Positions 6,311-12,663 of a stretch of 18,969 nt of DNA are shown here, piece by piece; the first letter of the stretch is position 1; every line of letters starts with the position of its first letter. The notes under the pieces are model-generated. The model saw nothing but the letters and a program-made list of their open reading frames with translations. It was not told the origin of the DNA and ran no database searches. The translations under genes were made by a program, and so were the position numbers. This DNA comes from Desulfuromusa sp. GTDB taxonomy: Bacteria > Desulfobacterota > Desulfuromonadia > Desulfuromonadales > Geopsychrobacteraceae. The DNA is taken from contig JAKIUD010000063.1 of assembly GCA_021647765.1 (NCBI GenBank), positions 1 to 18,969 on the forward strand, given 5' to 3'.

Positions 6311-8304
6311 GCTTCTGGCAGTATTTAGCGGACAGTTACGATCAAAACGCGGAGGCGTTGAAAAAAACGTACCCGCTTTCGACAACGTCCATTTCTAACA
6401 AGAGCGGTATAATTGCCATCATCGTCATTGATGGTGACGGAAAACTTGTTCGTTACGATAAAATTGAAAAAGCGAACCATGAGATTGGAATAGAGAATAT
6501 CACGATTCCGGTTACAGAGAAAAGTTTGGGTCGTTCAAGCGGGGTTGCACCGCATCCTGTTTTTGATCAATACGGATATTTACAAGGGGTGGGTAAGAAG
6601 TATGATGCCTATATTAGTCTGTTGAAAAATTTCGCCGAATCAAATTTCACGACCGAGCAGGTTTCTTCAATCTATAAGTATATTGCAAAGGGAACAGTTG
6701 CTGATGACTTGTCGACAATGAAGCCGAAAGACAAAACAAACATCGTCTTTCAGGTCGAAATAGAGGGGTGTCCGCAAACAAAAGTGTGGGAAGATGAAGC
6801 CTTCTTTAGTGCGTGGCATCAATATTATCTGGGAACTAAAAGAGCGGCAGTCGAAAAGAAGAAACAAATAGCAAGTGAGTTGAGCGAAAGAAATTTGGCG
6901 TCAAAAGAAAAAAAGGATCTTTCGACAGAGAAAAAGAAGGGGTTAAGAAAAGAGATTAAGGAGCTAAATAAGATTGATAAGGAATTAAAGGATGCAAAGC
7001 TGCTGGATTATATTTCAGGAGAAGATCAACTGGTAGCGGTATCCCACCCGAAAAAGATTTCTACCCGCAAGGCGGCAAATGCAAAGCTGGTTTCTGATAA
7101 TGATAAAGCGAATTACACATTTCGGGGCAAGTTTAGTGAATCCTCTGAAGCTGTATCAATCGGCTATGAAACATCTCAAAAGGCCCATCAGTTTTTACGG
7201 TATCTCATCAATGATCGGGGGCATTACTGTGGTGAACAGGTGATTTTATCTTTTGCGGTAGGTTCTACGGAAAAACTATTGCCACCGCCGATTGAAGAGA
7301 AAAATATTTGGAGCATCCTGCAAGAATCCCAGACAGAAACGGAGAGTGATGCGCAAATCAATCTCCGTGCTGAAACGGGTGTTGATTATGCTGATGCACT
7401 AAGAAAATCTTTAGCTGGTTTCGGGCACAGCAAGGCGTTGGGACAACATGCCAAAACCGTGGTGCTTGCGTTGGATGCTGCGACAACGGGGCGATTAGCC
7501 ATTACATTTTATCGTGAATTGGACAAAAGTGAATATCTCGAAAAAGTCGCCGAGTGGCACAGTGGTTGTAAGTGGCATCAAAAGTTCTGGAGCAAAGAAA
7601 AAGAGAAATATGTCCCCTATATTGGTGCGCCGTCCATTGATCGAATTATTGAGGCGGTGTACGGAAAACCTCACAGTGGAAAGGATGAGAGCTATACCAA
7701 GATTAAAAAAGTGGCACGGGAGCGATTGCTTCGTTGTGTTTTTGACGGGGTGTTCTTACCGACGGATTATGTGACAGCGTCTGTTCGTCGGGCTTCAAAT
7801 CCATTGGGGATTACAAAGAACAGCAAGTTTGACCGTAACGGTTTTGAACAGGTCGTATCAACGACGTGTGCGCTGGTTAGGAAAGAGTATCTACAAAAAA
7901 ACAAGGAGGACTATACATTGAGTGTTGAACTTGACAGAACAGATCGCGATTACCTCTATGGCAGGCTGCTCGGTGCGGCAGATAAACTAGAGGAATATGC
8001 CCTCTATAAAAAGGATAATGACCGCGTTGTCACTGCAGCGATCCGGCATATGCAAACCTTTGCCCAGCATCCGTTCAGGACATGGCAAACCATACACGGT
8101 TGTCTCAACCCGTATATCCAAGCGGTGAAAGGTAGTTTTGCATTTAATGAGATCCAAGCAGTGATGGCTAAGTTTCTGTCTGGAGATTACGAAAAGGATG
8201 CGTCCCTGAACGGTTCATATCTGATTGGTTATTACCACGAACGTGCCTATATCGACAGTCTTGTTGAGGCTGCAAAAAACAAACAAAAAGGAGAGCAGCG
8301 ATGA
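6307..8304 (+). CDS. cas8c: Cas8c (Csd1) large subunit of type I-C Cascade
   Basis: A 665-residue large subunit that recognises the PAM and stabilises the R-loop. Family signatures are the N-terminal WQYLADSYDQ, FDQYGYLQGVGKKYDAYI (86-103), KLVSDNDKANYTFRGKF (260-276) with SIGYETSQKAHQFLRYLI (284-301), and the C-terminal helical bundle ending LIGYYHERAY. It is slightly longer than many Csd1 proteins because of a highly charged lysine/glutamate segment (about 179-232) that looks like a coiled coil or flexible insert. The ribosome site AAGGAGG (6294-6300) precedes ATG 6307, which overlaps the cas5c stop; its own stop overlaps the cas7c start. An internal ribosome site at 7903 allows separate translation of the C-terminal 128 residues as Cas11c. 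Confidence 0.93.
   Translation: MSFWQYLADSYDQNAEALKKTYPLSTTSISNKSGIIAIIVIDGDGKLVRYDKIEKANHEIGIENITIPVTEKSLGRSSGVAPHPVFDQYGYLQGVGKKYDAYISLLKNFAESNFTTEQVSSIYKYIAKGTVADDLSTMKPKDKTNIVFQVEIEGCPQTKVWEDEAFFSAWHQYYLGTKRAAVEKKKQIASELSERNLASKEKKDLSTEKKKGLRKEIKELNKIDKELKDAKLLDYISGEDQLVAVSHPKKISTRKAANAKLVSDNDKANYTFRGKFSESSEAVSIGYETSQKAHQFLRYLINDRGHYCGEQVILSFAVGSTEKLLPPPIEEKNIWSILQESQTETESDAQINLRAETGVDYADALRKSLAGFGHSKALGQHAKTVVLALDAATTGRLAITFYRELDKSEYLEKVAEWHSGCKWHQKFWSKEKEKYVPYIGAPSIDRIIEAVYGKPHSGKDESYTKIKKVARERLLRCVFDGVFLPTDYVTASVRRASNPLGITKNSKFDRNGFEQVVSTTCALVRKEYLQKNKEDYTLSVELDRTDRDYLYGRLLGAADKLEEYALYKKDNDRVVTAAIRHMQTFAQHPFRTWQTIHGCLNPYIQAVKGSFAFNEIQAVMAKFLSGDYEKDASLNGSYLIGYYHERAYIDSLVEAAKNKQKGEQR
7903..7909 (+). 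promoter_or_regulatory. Internal Shine-Dalgarno for Cas11c
   Basis: AAGGAGG within the cas8c reading frame (encoding NKED), 8 bases before an in-frame TTG at 7918. It is as strong as the gene-start sites of this operon and is placed where type I-C and other cas8 genes initiate their small subunit. Confidence 0.75.
7918..8304 (+). CDS. cas11c: Cas11c small subunit, internal translation product of cas8c
   Basis: The predicted 128-residue product starts at codon 538 of cas8c (TTG, read as Met): MSVELDRTDRDYLYGRLLG and onward to the shared stop. The segment is almost all helical (ADKLEEYALY, RVVTAAIRHMQTFAQH, AFNEIQAVMAKFL, RAYIDSLVEAA), as expected for a Cas11 small subunit lining the Cascade belly. 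Independent translation of Cas11 from within cas8 is established for type I-C (Desulfovibrio vulgaris), I-B and I-D, with a product of about this size. The evidence here is the AAGGAGG at 7903-7909 with ideal spacing and the matching length. The uncommon TTG start may set a lower rate per start. It is not a separate gene, so conventional annotation will miss it. Confidence 0.72.
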   Translation: MSVELDRTDRDYLYGRLLGAADKLEEYALYKKDNDRVVTAAIRHMQTFAQHPFRTWQTIHGCLNPYIQAVKGSFAFNEIQAVMAKFLSGDYEKDASLNGSYLIGYYHERAYIDSLVEAAKNKQKGEQR

Positions 8305-9203
8305 TAAACAATAAAACGCTTACGAACAAAGTCGATTTCGCGGTGATTATTTCCGTGAAACGAGCGAATCCAAACGGAGATCCGCTAAATGGCAACCGTC
8401 CCCGCCAAACCTACGATGGGCTTGGTGAAATCTCGGACGTTTGTCTCAAACGTAAAATCCGTAACCGTCTGCAGGATATGGGTGAAACTATTTTTGTTCA
8501 ATCGGATGATAATCGTGCTCTTGGGGATGAATTTCGTTCGCTTAATGATCGCTTTAAAGCCGCAAATCTTGGCGATACGCGAAAAGATTCATGTGAAAAA
8601 TGGTTTGATGTGCGTGCCTTTGGTCAAGTCTTTGCATTTCCGAAGACAGGAAAGGGAAAGAAAGACAAGAATGCGGAAAATTCAGATGAAAATTCTGACG
8701 CAGTATCTGTTGGTATTCGTGGTCCTGTAACCATTCAAAGTGCGTTCAGTGTTGAATCAATTACGACGGATAGTTTACAAATTACCAAGAGCGTTAATCT
8801 CAAAACCGAAAAGGATCCAGATAAAAAGGGCTCGGACACGATGGGGATGAAACACCGTGTTGATAAAGGAATTTATGAGACCTACGGTGCCATCAATACA
8901 CAACTTGCAAGCAAAACCGGCTTTTCGGATGACGATGTCGAAAAAATCAAACAGGCGTTGCAAACTCTGTTCGTCAACGACGCTTCTTCTGCCCGTCCTG
9001 AAGGAAGCATGGAAATCATGAAAGTGATCTGGTGGCAACACAATAGTCCCAGCGGACAATATTCTTCAGCAAAGGTTCACCGTTCGTTGCACGTGCAACC
9101 AGATGGAACTTATGAACTGGATATATTGAACGGTCTTACACCGGAAGAACTTGATCCATTGGAAGGTGAGGAATTACACTTTGTAAGTGGGGGCGTGCTC
9201 TAA
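8301..9203 (+). CDS. cas7c: Cas7c (Csd2) Cascade backbone subunit
   Basis: A 300-residue RAMP protein that polymerises along the crRNA to form the Cascade backbone. Diagnostic stretches are SVKRANPNGDPLNGNRPRQT (18-37), DGLGEISDVCLKRKIRNRL (39-57), WFDVRAFGQVFAF (101-113), VGIRGPVTIQSAFSVESI (137-154), MGMKHRVDKGIYETYGAIN and VIWWQHNSPSGQYSSAKVHRSL. A short lysine/asparagine/glutamate-rich insert (about 117-134) lies in a variable loop. The start ATG 8301 overlaps the cas8c stop (ATGA) and has AAAGGAGAG upstream (8288-8296). It is the last gene of the interference operon: three hairpins including a strong terminator follow in the next 230 bases. Confidence 0.95.
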   Translation: MINNKTLTNKVDFAVIISVKRANPNGDPLNGNRPRQTYDGLGEISDVCLKRKIRNRLQDMGETIFVQSDDNRALGDEFRSLNDRFKAANLGDTRKDSCEKWFDVRAFGQVFAFPKTGKGKKDKNAENSDENSDAVSVGIRGPVTIQSAFSVESITTDSLQITKSVNLKTEKDPDKKGSDTMGMKHRVDKGIYETYGAINTQLASKTGFSDDDVEKIKQALQTLFVNDASSARPEGSMEIMKVIWWQHNSPSGQYSSAKVHRSLHVQPDGTYELDILNGLTPEELDPLEGEELHFVSGGVL

Positions 9204-9281
9204 AAGTTGACTCAGTAACGGTTTCGAATGTCGGACAATCTCCGCAAGGTGTTAAAATTATCGAAAAACTGTAATGTCTAC

Positions 9282-9310
9282 CAAGCGGGGGACAAACCGT
9301 ACCCCGCTTG
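9282..9310 (+). promoter_or_regulatory. Hairpin 1 downstream of cas7c
   Basis: CAAGCGGGG (9282-9290) and CCCCGCTTG (9302-9310) are exact 9-bp complements around an 11-base loop. There is no T tract, so it may be an RNA 3-prime stabiliser, a pause site or an operator rather than a terminator. No gene is seen in 9204-9453. Confidence 0.7.
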
Positions 9311-9336
9311 TAGTCAATCCCTGTGAGAAAGATGAA

Positions 9337-9357
9337 CCCGTGACAAATTGTCACGGG
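9337..9357 (+). promoter_or_regulatory. Hairpin/palindrome 2 downstream of cas7c
   Basis: CCCGTGACAA, A, TTGTCACGGG is a perfect 10-bp dyad around a single base. Such near-perfect symmetry suits a dimeric DNA-binding protein as well as an RNA hairpin. Its TGACAAATTGTC core recurs with one change in hairpin 3. Confidence 0.7.
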
Positions 9358-9396
9358 CTGAATTGGCAGACTAAGTTAGTGTTCGACTGTTGCACC

Positions 9397-9430
9397 AAGG
9401 GGGGTGGCAAATTGTCCCCCCCCCTTTTTT
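9397..9430 (+). terminator. Strong Rho-independent terminator after the interference operon
   Basis: AAGGGGGG (9397-9404) pairs with the C run at 9416-9424 and the first T residues around TGGCAAATTGT, followed by TTTTTT (9425-9430). It separates cas3-5-8-7 from the HEAT/nuclease/cas4-1-2 block that starts 24 bases later. Confidence 0.85.
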
Positions 9431-9453
9431 AAAAATTAATCGGAGGGGTAACC

Positions 9454-9744
9454 ATGAACGCAAAACTTGAAAAGCAATTTCGTGAACGTGCGGTTGAACT
9501 GGGAAATTCCGGTGATCCGGCGGCGTTGCCGGAACTGGTTGAATTGGCCCGTTCACCCGCCGCTAACGTGCGGCGGCTGGCGGCGTCTGCCATTGGTAAG
9601 CTGGCGGGTCTTGTGGATGCGTCAATGGCTACCTCCGCTCTTGTTCCGCTGCTTCGGGACGCAAAACCGCAAGTGCGTCAGTATGCAACCAGTGCCCTTA
9701 GTGCTTATGGCCGTGCCGCAACCTGTGCTATCAGATTTACGTGA
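9454..9744 (+). CDS. HEAT-repeat protein (possibly the 5-prime part of a frameshifted gene)
   Basis: A 96-residue protein with a clear ribosome site (GGAGGGG, 9442-9448). Residues 17-85 form HEAT/PBS-type helical repeats: SGDPAALPELVELARSPAANVRRLAASAIGKLAG and ATSALVPLLRDAKPQVRQYATSALSAYG. HEAT repeats are protein- or nucleic-acid-binding scaffolds. The last ten residues (RAATCAIRFT) do not fit the repeat. In the +1 frame, the bases from about 9705 give PVLSDLRDMA, which continues the helical pattern and leads straight into the nuclease gene. So either a one-base change split a single HEAT-nuclease gene, or the two are coupled (TGA 9742-9744, then ATG 9746). It lies between the cas7c terminator and cas4. 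I know no standard cas gene of this kind. Confidence 0.7.
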   Translation: MNAKLEKQFRERAVELGNSGDPAALPELVELARSPAANVRRLAASAIGKLAGLVDASMATSALVPLLRDAKPQVRQYATSALSAYGRAATCAIRFT

Positions 9745-9745
9745 T

Positions 9746-10318
9746 ATGGCGATCAGTCCAATCGAAAAGGAGTACAACAATAATGGTGCAAAGCGTGCTA
9801 TCGAATTGATTGAGGAGGCGAGTCGGATCGCAGAGAGGCAAGCTGTTCATTGTTGTCAACGCTGTGGTGTTGAGTTGGAGCACGATGAATTTGTGCGCTC
9901 ACAAAAAGCGTTTCAGCGCCCCTTTTGTAATTATTGTTTCGATGAAGTTTTTCTGGAACGGCGCAATTTTGAAACCAAGGTAGAGTTGCAAAAGAAAATT
10001 CGGGCAAAAGATGGAACCTGGGTTCAGTCACATGGTGAGCGGTTGATTTGTGAAGCGCTCGATGCCGAAGATATCCGTTATCGTTACGATGAACGCTTTC
10101 GTATCCTTGACGGCTATGCTATTCGCCCCGATTTTTATTTGCCGGAATTCGATGTGTATATCGAATATTGGGGGATGGATACTGCCGATTACAAAATTGG
10201 CATGTTGAAAAAACAACAATTATATCAGCAACAGGGGAAACGTTTGATTTCTCTTTATCCGTCAGATAAATCGCAGCTGCGCCAAGTGTTGCTGGATAAA
10301 CTGGCTAAGTACAGGTAA
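9746..10318 (+). CDS. Zinc-ribbon and PD-(D/E)XK nuclease-like protein in the cas locus
   Basis: A 190-residue frame starting at ATG 9746, two bases after the HEAT stop. After a helical segment (1-34) comes a putative zinc ribbon with C37-x2-C40 and C61-x2-C64 (residue 36 is also Cys). Residues 96-188 resemble a PD-(D/E)XK restriction-type nuclease: HGERLICEAL (E98), the strand-rich YRYDERFRI, RPDFYLPEFDVYIEYWG with D129 and E140, then Y149 and a helix and strand QLYQQQGKRLISLYP. The PDF...E-x-W arrangement is shared with nuclease domains appended to helicases. It is 14 bases upstream of cas4 in the adaptation block, suggesting a role in spacer acquisition, target processing or a linked defence; this is inference. 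The upstream frame is open to 9467, so the gene was probably once continuous with the HEAT part. Fold assignment moderate, function unknown. Confidence 0.7.
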   Translation: MAISPIEKEYNNNGAKRAIELIEEASRIAERQAVHCCQRCGVELEHDEFVRSQKAFQRPFCNYCFDEVFLERRNFETKVELQKKIRAKDGTWVQSHGERLICEALDAEDIRYRYDERFRILDGYAIRPDFYLPEFDVYIEYWGMDTADYKIGMLKKQQLYQQQGKRLISLYPSDKSQLRQVLLDKLAKYR

Positions 10319-10332
10319 GAAAGGAAACGCAG

Positions 10333-10953
10333 GTGTATCTTGAATCTGACTACATCATGCTTTCAGCATTGCAACACTATCAGTTCTGCCCGCGCCAGTG
10401 CGCCCTGATTCATATTGAGCAGCAGTGGGCTGAAAATCGCTTTACCGCTGAGGGTAAGGTATTGCACGAATGCGTGGACAGTAACAAGAGCGAGTGGGTG
10501 GGGGATGTACGGGTTGTGCGGACTTTGCCGATCTGTTCGCAGTGTTTTGGTTTGAGCGGGCAGGCCGACGTGGTGGAGTTTCATGCCGATGGAACGGTTT
10601 ATCCGGTTGAATATAAGCGTGGCAAGCCGAAAAAAAATCATTGTGATGAAGTCCAGCTTTGTGCCCAAGCTCTTTGTCTGGAAGAAATGCTAAATGTCCA
10701 AGTTGACAGTGGCGCACTGTTTTATGGACAGCGCAAACGGAGAAAAGAGATTCAATTTGATGCTGCGCTCAGGATTTTGACGCAGGATATCATCAGCGAA
10801 ACCCATCAGCTAATACAAAGTGGTAAAACGCCACCAGAAGAGTATGACAAAAAGTGCGATACCTGTTCGCTGCTGCAAATTTGTATGCCGAAGAGTTGCG
10901 GTGCCGCTCGATCCGTCAGTCGCTACATGAACCGGATGTTAGGAGGGGATTGA
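10333..10953 (+). CDS. cas4: Cas4 exonuclease (spacer adaptation)
   Basis: A 206-residue iron-sulfur RecB-family nuclease that works with Cas1-Cas2 to trim prespacers and select the correct PAM end. Cluster cysteines are C19 (HYQFCPRQC) and the C-terminal set C175, C178, C184 (CDTCSLLQIC), with C189 close by. Nuclease residues are H45 (GKVLHE), D79 (SGQADVVEF) and E93/K95 (YPVEYKRGKPK). All are present, so it should be active. The start is GTG 10333 with AAAGGAAA (10320-10327) just upstream; a later ATG at 10357 would leave a shorter N-terminus. It follows the nuclease gene by 14 bases and overlaps the cas1 start by one base (TGATG), so the adaptation genes form one translational unit. Confidence 0.94.
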   Translation: MYLESDYIMLSALQHYQFCPRQCALIHIEQQWAENRFTAEGKVLHECVDSNKSEWVGDVRVVRTLPICSQCFGLSGQADVVEFHADGTVYPVEYKRGKPKKNHCDEVQLCAQALCLEEMLNVQVDSGALFYGQRKRRKEIQFDAALRILTQDIISETHQLIQSGKTPPEEYDKKCDTCSLLQICMPKSCGAARSVSRYMNRMLGGD

Positions 10954-11984
10954 TGAGAAAAATGTTGAATACGCTTTATGTGACCACGCAGGGGGCCTAT
11001 CTGCACAAGGAAGGGGAGACGGTTGTGGTCAAAGTTGAACAGGAAAATCGTTTGCGGTTACCGATACATACTTTGAGTTCAATTGTCTGCTTTGGCCAGG
11101 TATCGTGCAGTCCTTTTTTGCTTGGACATTGTGCCGAAAAGGATGTTTCGGTCAGTTTCATGACTACCTATGGGAAGTTCCTGGCACGGCTACAGGGGCC
11201 GGTATCAGGAAATGTACTGTTGCGCCGTGAACAGTATCGCCGTGCTGATAGCGAAAAATCTTCAGCGTTGATTGCCCGAATGTTTATCCTTGGTAAAGTG
11301 GCAAATTCTCGCGTTAGTATTCATCGTGCTTTGCGTGATCATCGGGATAAAATAGAAGAAGCTGGCATGGAGCAGATCTGTCAACTGTTTTCCCGCTATA
11401 CAAAACGTTTGTTGCTGGAAGACGATTTGGATAGTATTCGCGGTATTGAAGGACGAACAGCCAGAGATTATTTTGATCAATTCAACCATTTGATTGTTGC
11501 CCAAAAGGAGGATTTTGTTTTTTCCGGGCGTAATCGCAGACCTCCTCTTGATCGGGTCAATTGTCTGCTGTCGTTTGTCTATTCTTTACTCTATCACGAT
11601 ACCCGTTCTGCACTTGAAACGGTTGGACTTGATCCTGCGGTTGGTTTTCTGCATCGCGACCGACCGGGACGGTTGAGTCTGGCACTCGACCTGATGGAAG
11701 AGTTTAGATCGATGTTAGCTGATCGACTGGTGCTGTCATTGATCAACTTGGGGCAGGTCAAAAAGAAAGGTTTTATCATCACCGAATCGGGAGCAGTTAA
11801 AATGGATGACGACACCCGTAAAACCCTGTTAGTGGCTTATCAGACCAGAAAACAGGAGGAGATTGAGCATCCCTTTTTGAAAGAAAAAATCCCGGTTGGG
11901 ATGCTGGTTTTTGCTCAGGCGCAATTGCTCAGTCGTTATTTGCGTGGTGATCTGGATGAATATCCGCCGTTCTTGTGGAGGTGA
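10953..11984 (+). CDS. cas1: Cas1 integrase (type I-C)
   Basis: A 343-residue integrase that, as a Cas1-Cas2 complex, inserts new spacers at the leader-proximal repeat. An N-terminal beta domain (MLNTLYVTTQGAYLHKEGETVVV) leads to the helical catalytic domain. Likely metal ligands are E166 (IRGIEGRTARDYF), H234 (VGFLHRDRPGRLS) and D246 or E249/E250 (LALDLMEEFR), all in the conserved positions. AGGAGGGG (10941-10948) precedes ATG 10953, which shares one base with the cas4 stop. A second ATG at 10962 is possible. It ends in GGAGGTGA, where the TGA stop doubles as part of the cas2 ribosome site. Length matches type I-C Cas1 proteins. Confidence 0.95.
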   Translation: MRKMLNTLYVTTQGAYLHKEGETVVVKVEQENRLRLPIHTLSSIVCFGQVSCSPFLLGHCAEKDVSVSFMTTYGKFLARLQGPVSGNVLLRREQYRRADSEKSSALIARMFILGKVANSRVSIHRALRDHRDKIEEAGMEQICQLFSRYTKRLLLEDDLDSIRGIEGRTARDYFDQFNHLIVAQKEDFVFSGRNRRPPLDRVNCLLSFVYSLLYHDTRSALETVGLDPAVGFLHRDRPGRLSLALDLMEEFRSMLADRLVLSLINLGQVKKKGFIITESGAVKMDDDTRKTLLVAYQTRKQEEIEHPFLKEKIPVGMLVFAQAQLLSRYLRGDLDEYPPFLWR

Positions 11985-11987
11985 GTC

Positions 11988-12278
11988 ATGATGGTGCTGG
12001 TGAGTTACGATGTTTCAACCATTGATCGTGTCGGGGCGAGGCGGTTGAGACGGGTTGCTAAGATTTGCCAGAATTATGGGCAGCGGGTTCAATACTCCAT
12101 TTTTGAGTGCATTGTTGACCCGGCTCAATGGACGCAGATGCGCCAACAATTAATTGATGTGATTAATGCTGAGCAGGATAGTTTACGGTTCTATTTTTTA
12201 GGTGCTAATTGGCAGAGAAAAGTAGAGCATATCGGAGCAAAAGAATCGATCAATCAGGAGGAACCATTGATTGTTTAG
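11988..12278 (+). CDS. cas2: Cas2 (type I-C)
   Basis: A 96-residue ferredoxin-fold protein that dimerises between two Cas1 dimers and holds the prespacer. MVLVSYDVST (2-11) contains the conserved D8; GARRLRRVAKICQNYGQRVQYSIFEC (16-41) and DSLRFYFLG are family features. Two ATG codons in tandem (11988 and 11991) follow GGAGGTGA (11977-11984); the second is equally plausible. The gene is directly followed by the CRISPR leader, with an inverted-repeat arm that starts at the last base of its stop codon. Confidence 0.93.
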   Translation: MMVLVSYDVSTIDRVGARRLRRVAKICQNYGQRVQYSIFECIVDPAQWTQMRQQLIDVINAEQDSLRFYFLGANWQRKVEHIGAKESINQEEPLIV

Positions 12279-12451
12279 CGAACCCCAAGCTGTTGAGTTT
12301 TCCCTAGTGGGTTCGCAACGTTTGTAACACTTTGAAAAAACGAGATTATTTTTTTGAATAACGGTTCAGAGATCTTTCTAAACACCAATTTTGATCGGTT
12401 CGCAGAAACATCAAAGAAATAAATGGAAAAACATGCTGTTAACAGCATGCA
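12279..12451 (+). promoter_or_regulatory. CRISPR leader
   Basis: A 173-base AT-rich stretch between cas2 and the first repeat, the standard leader position. GCGAACCC (12278-12285) and GGGTTCGC (12309-12316) form an 8-bp inverted repeat with a 23-base loop. GGTTCGCA recurs at 12310-12317 and 12398-12405, and CGGTTCAGA at 12362-12370 is a variant. From recollection of other type I-C leaders, GCGAACC/GGTTCGC motifs are a common feature. A TTGAAA (12332-12337) near A/T runs could be part of an array promoter but no firm -10 is seen. Confidence 0.75.
12432..12449 (+). repeat. 18-bp perfect palindrome at the leader-repeat junction
   Basis: CATGCTGTT (12432-12440) followed directly by AACAGCATG (12441-12449), with no spacer base. 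It ends 2 bases before the first CRISPR repeat, the site of spacer integration. Confidence 0.9.
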
Positions 12452-12558
12452 GTCGCTCCCCTCGCGGGGGGCGTGGATTGAAACCTGCTCTCTACTCTAC
12501 CCTCCCCATGATGACCCCCCTCCCACTTTTATAACGTCGCCTCCCTCGTGGAGACGAA
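12452..12558 (+). CRISPR. Type I-C CRISPR array reduced to one repeat plus one degenerate repeat
   Basis: The canonical 33-base repeat (12452-12484) begins GTCGCTCCCCTCGCGGGGGG and ends GTGGATTGAAAC. It has the GC-rich hairpin and 3-prime GTGGATTGAAAC handle of type I-C. A second, decayed copy begins GTCGCCTCCCTCGTGGAGACG at 12536; it keeps the hairpin (CG.CTCC/GGAG.CG around CTCGT) but has lost the 3-prime handle, as terminal repeats often do. The 51 bases between (12485-12535) are longer than the roughly 33-37 bases usual for type I-C spacers, so this may be a spacer plus extra sequence or the scar of a deleted array. No other repeat copy is seen in the window. Confidence 0.8.
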
Positions 12559-12663
12559 CAGAATTATCTATTCTTGGGGGACAAGAAGATTATAACTGGT
12601 TCCCACTTTAACGCGAAAGATGACCAATCCGGGTAATTTAGTCCAGTACTTTTCCCGCCTCAA

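Noticed and set aside
5549..6385. 278-codon open frame on the minus strand covering cas5c
   Set aside because: It lies wholly opposite a well-conserved cas gene, has no recognisable domain or ribosome site, and is best explained as a mirror of cas5c codon use.
12571..12587. Terminator after the CRISPR array (TTCTTG/CAAGAA hairpin)
   Set aside because: The stem is 6 bp and AT-rich with no T tract; not convincing.
12423..12611. 62-codon frame starting in the leader and reading through the CRISPR repeat
   Set aside because: It merely translates the palindrome, repeat and spacer; no ribosome site, and repeats often leave open frames.
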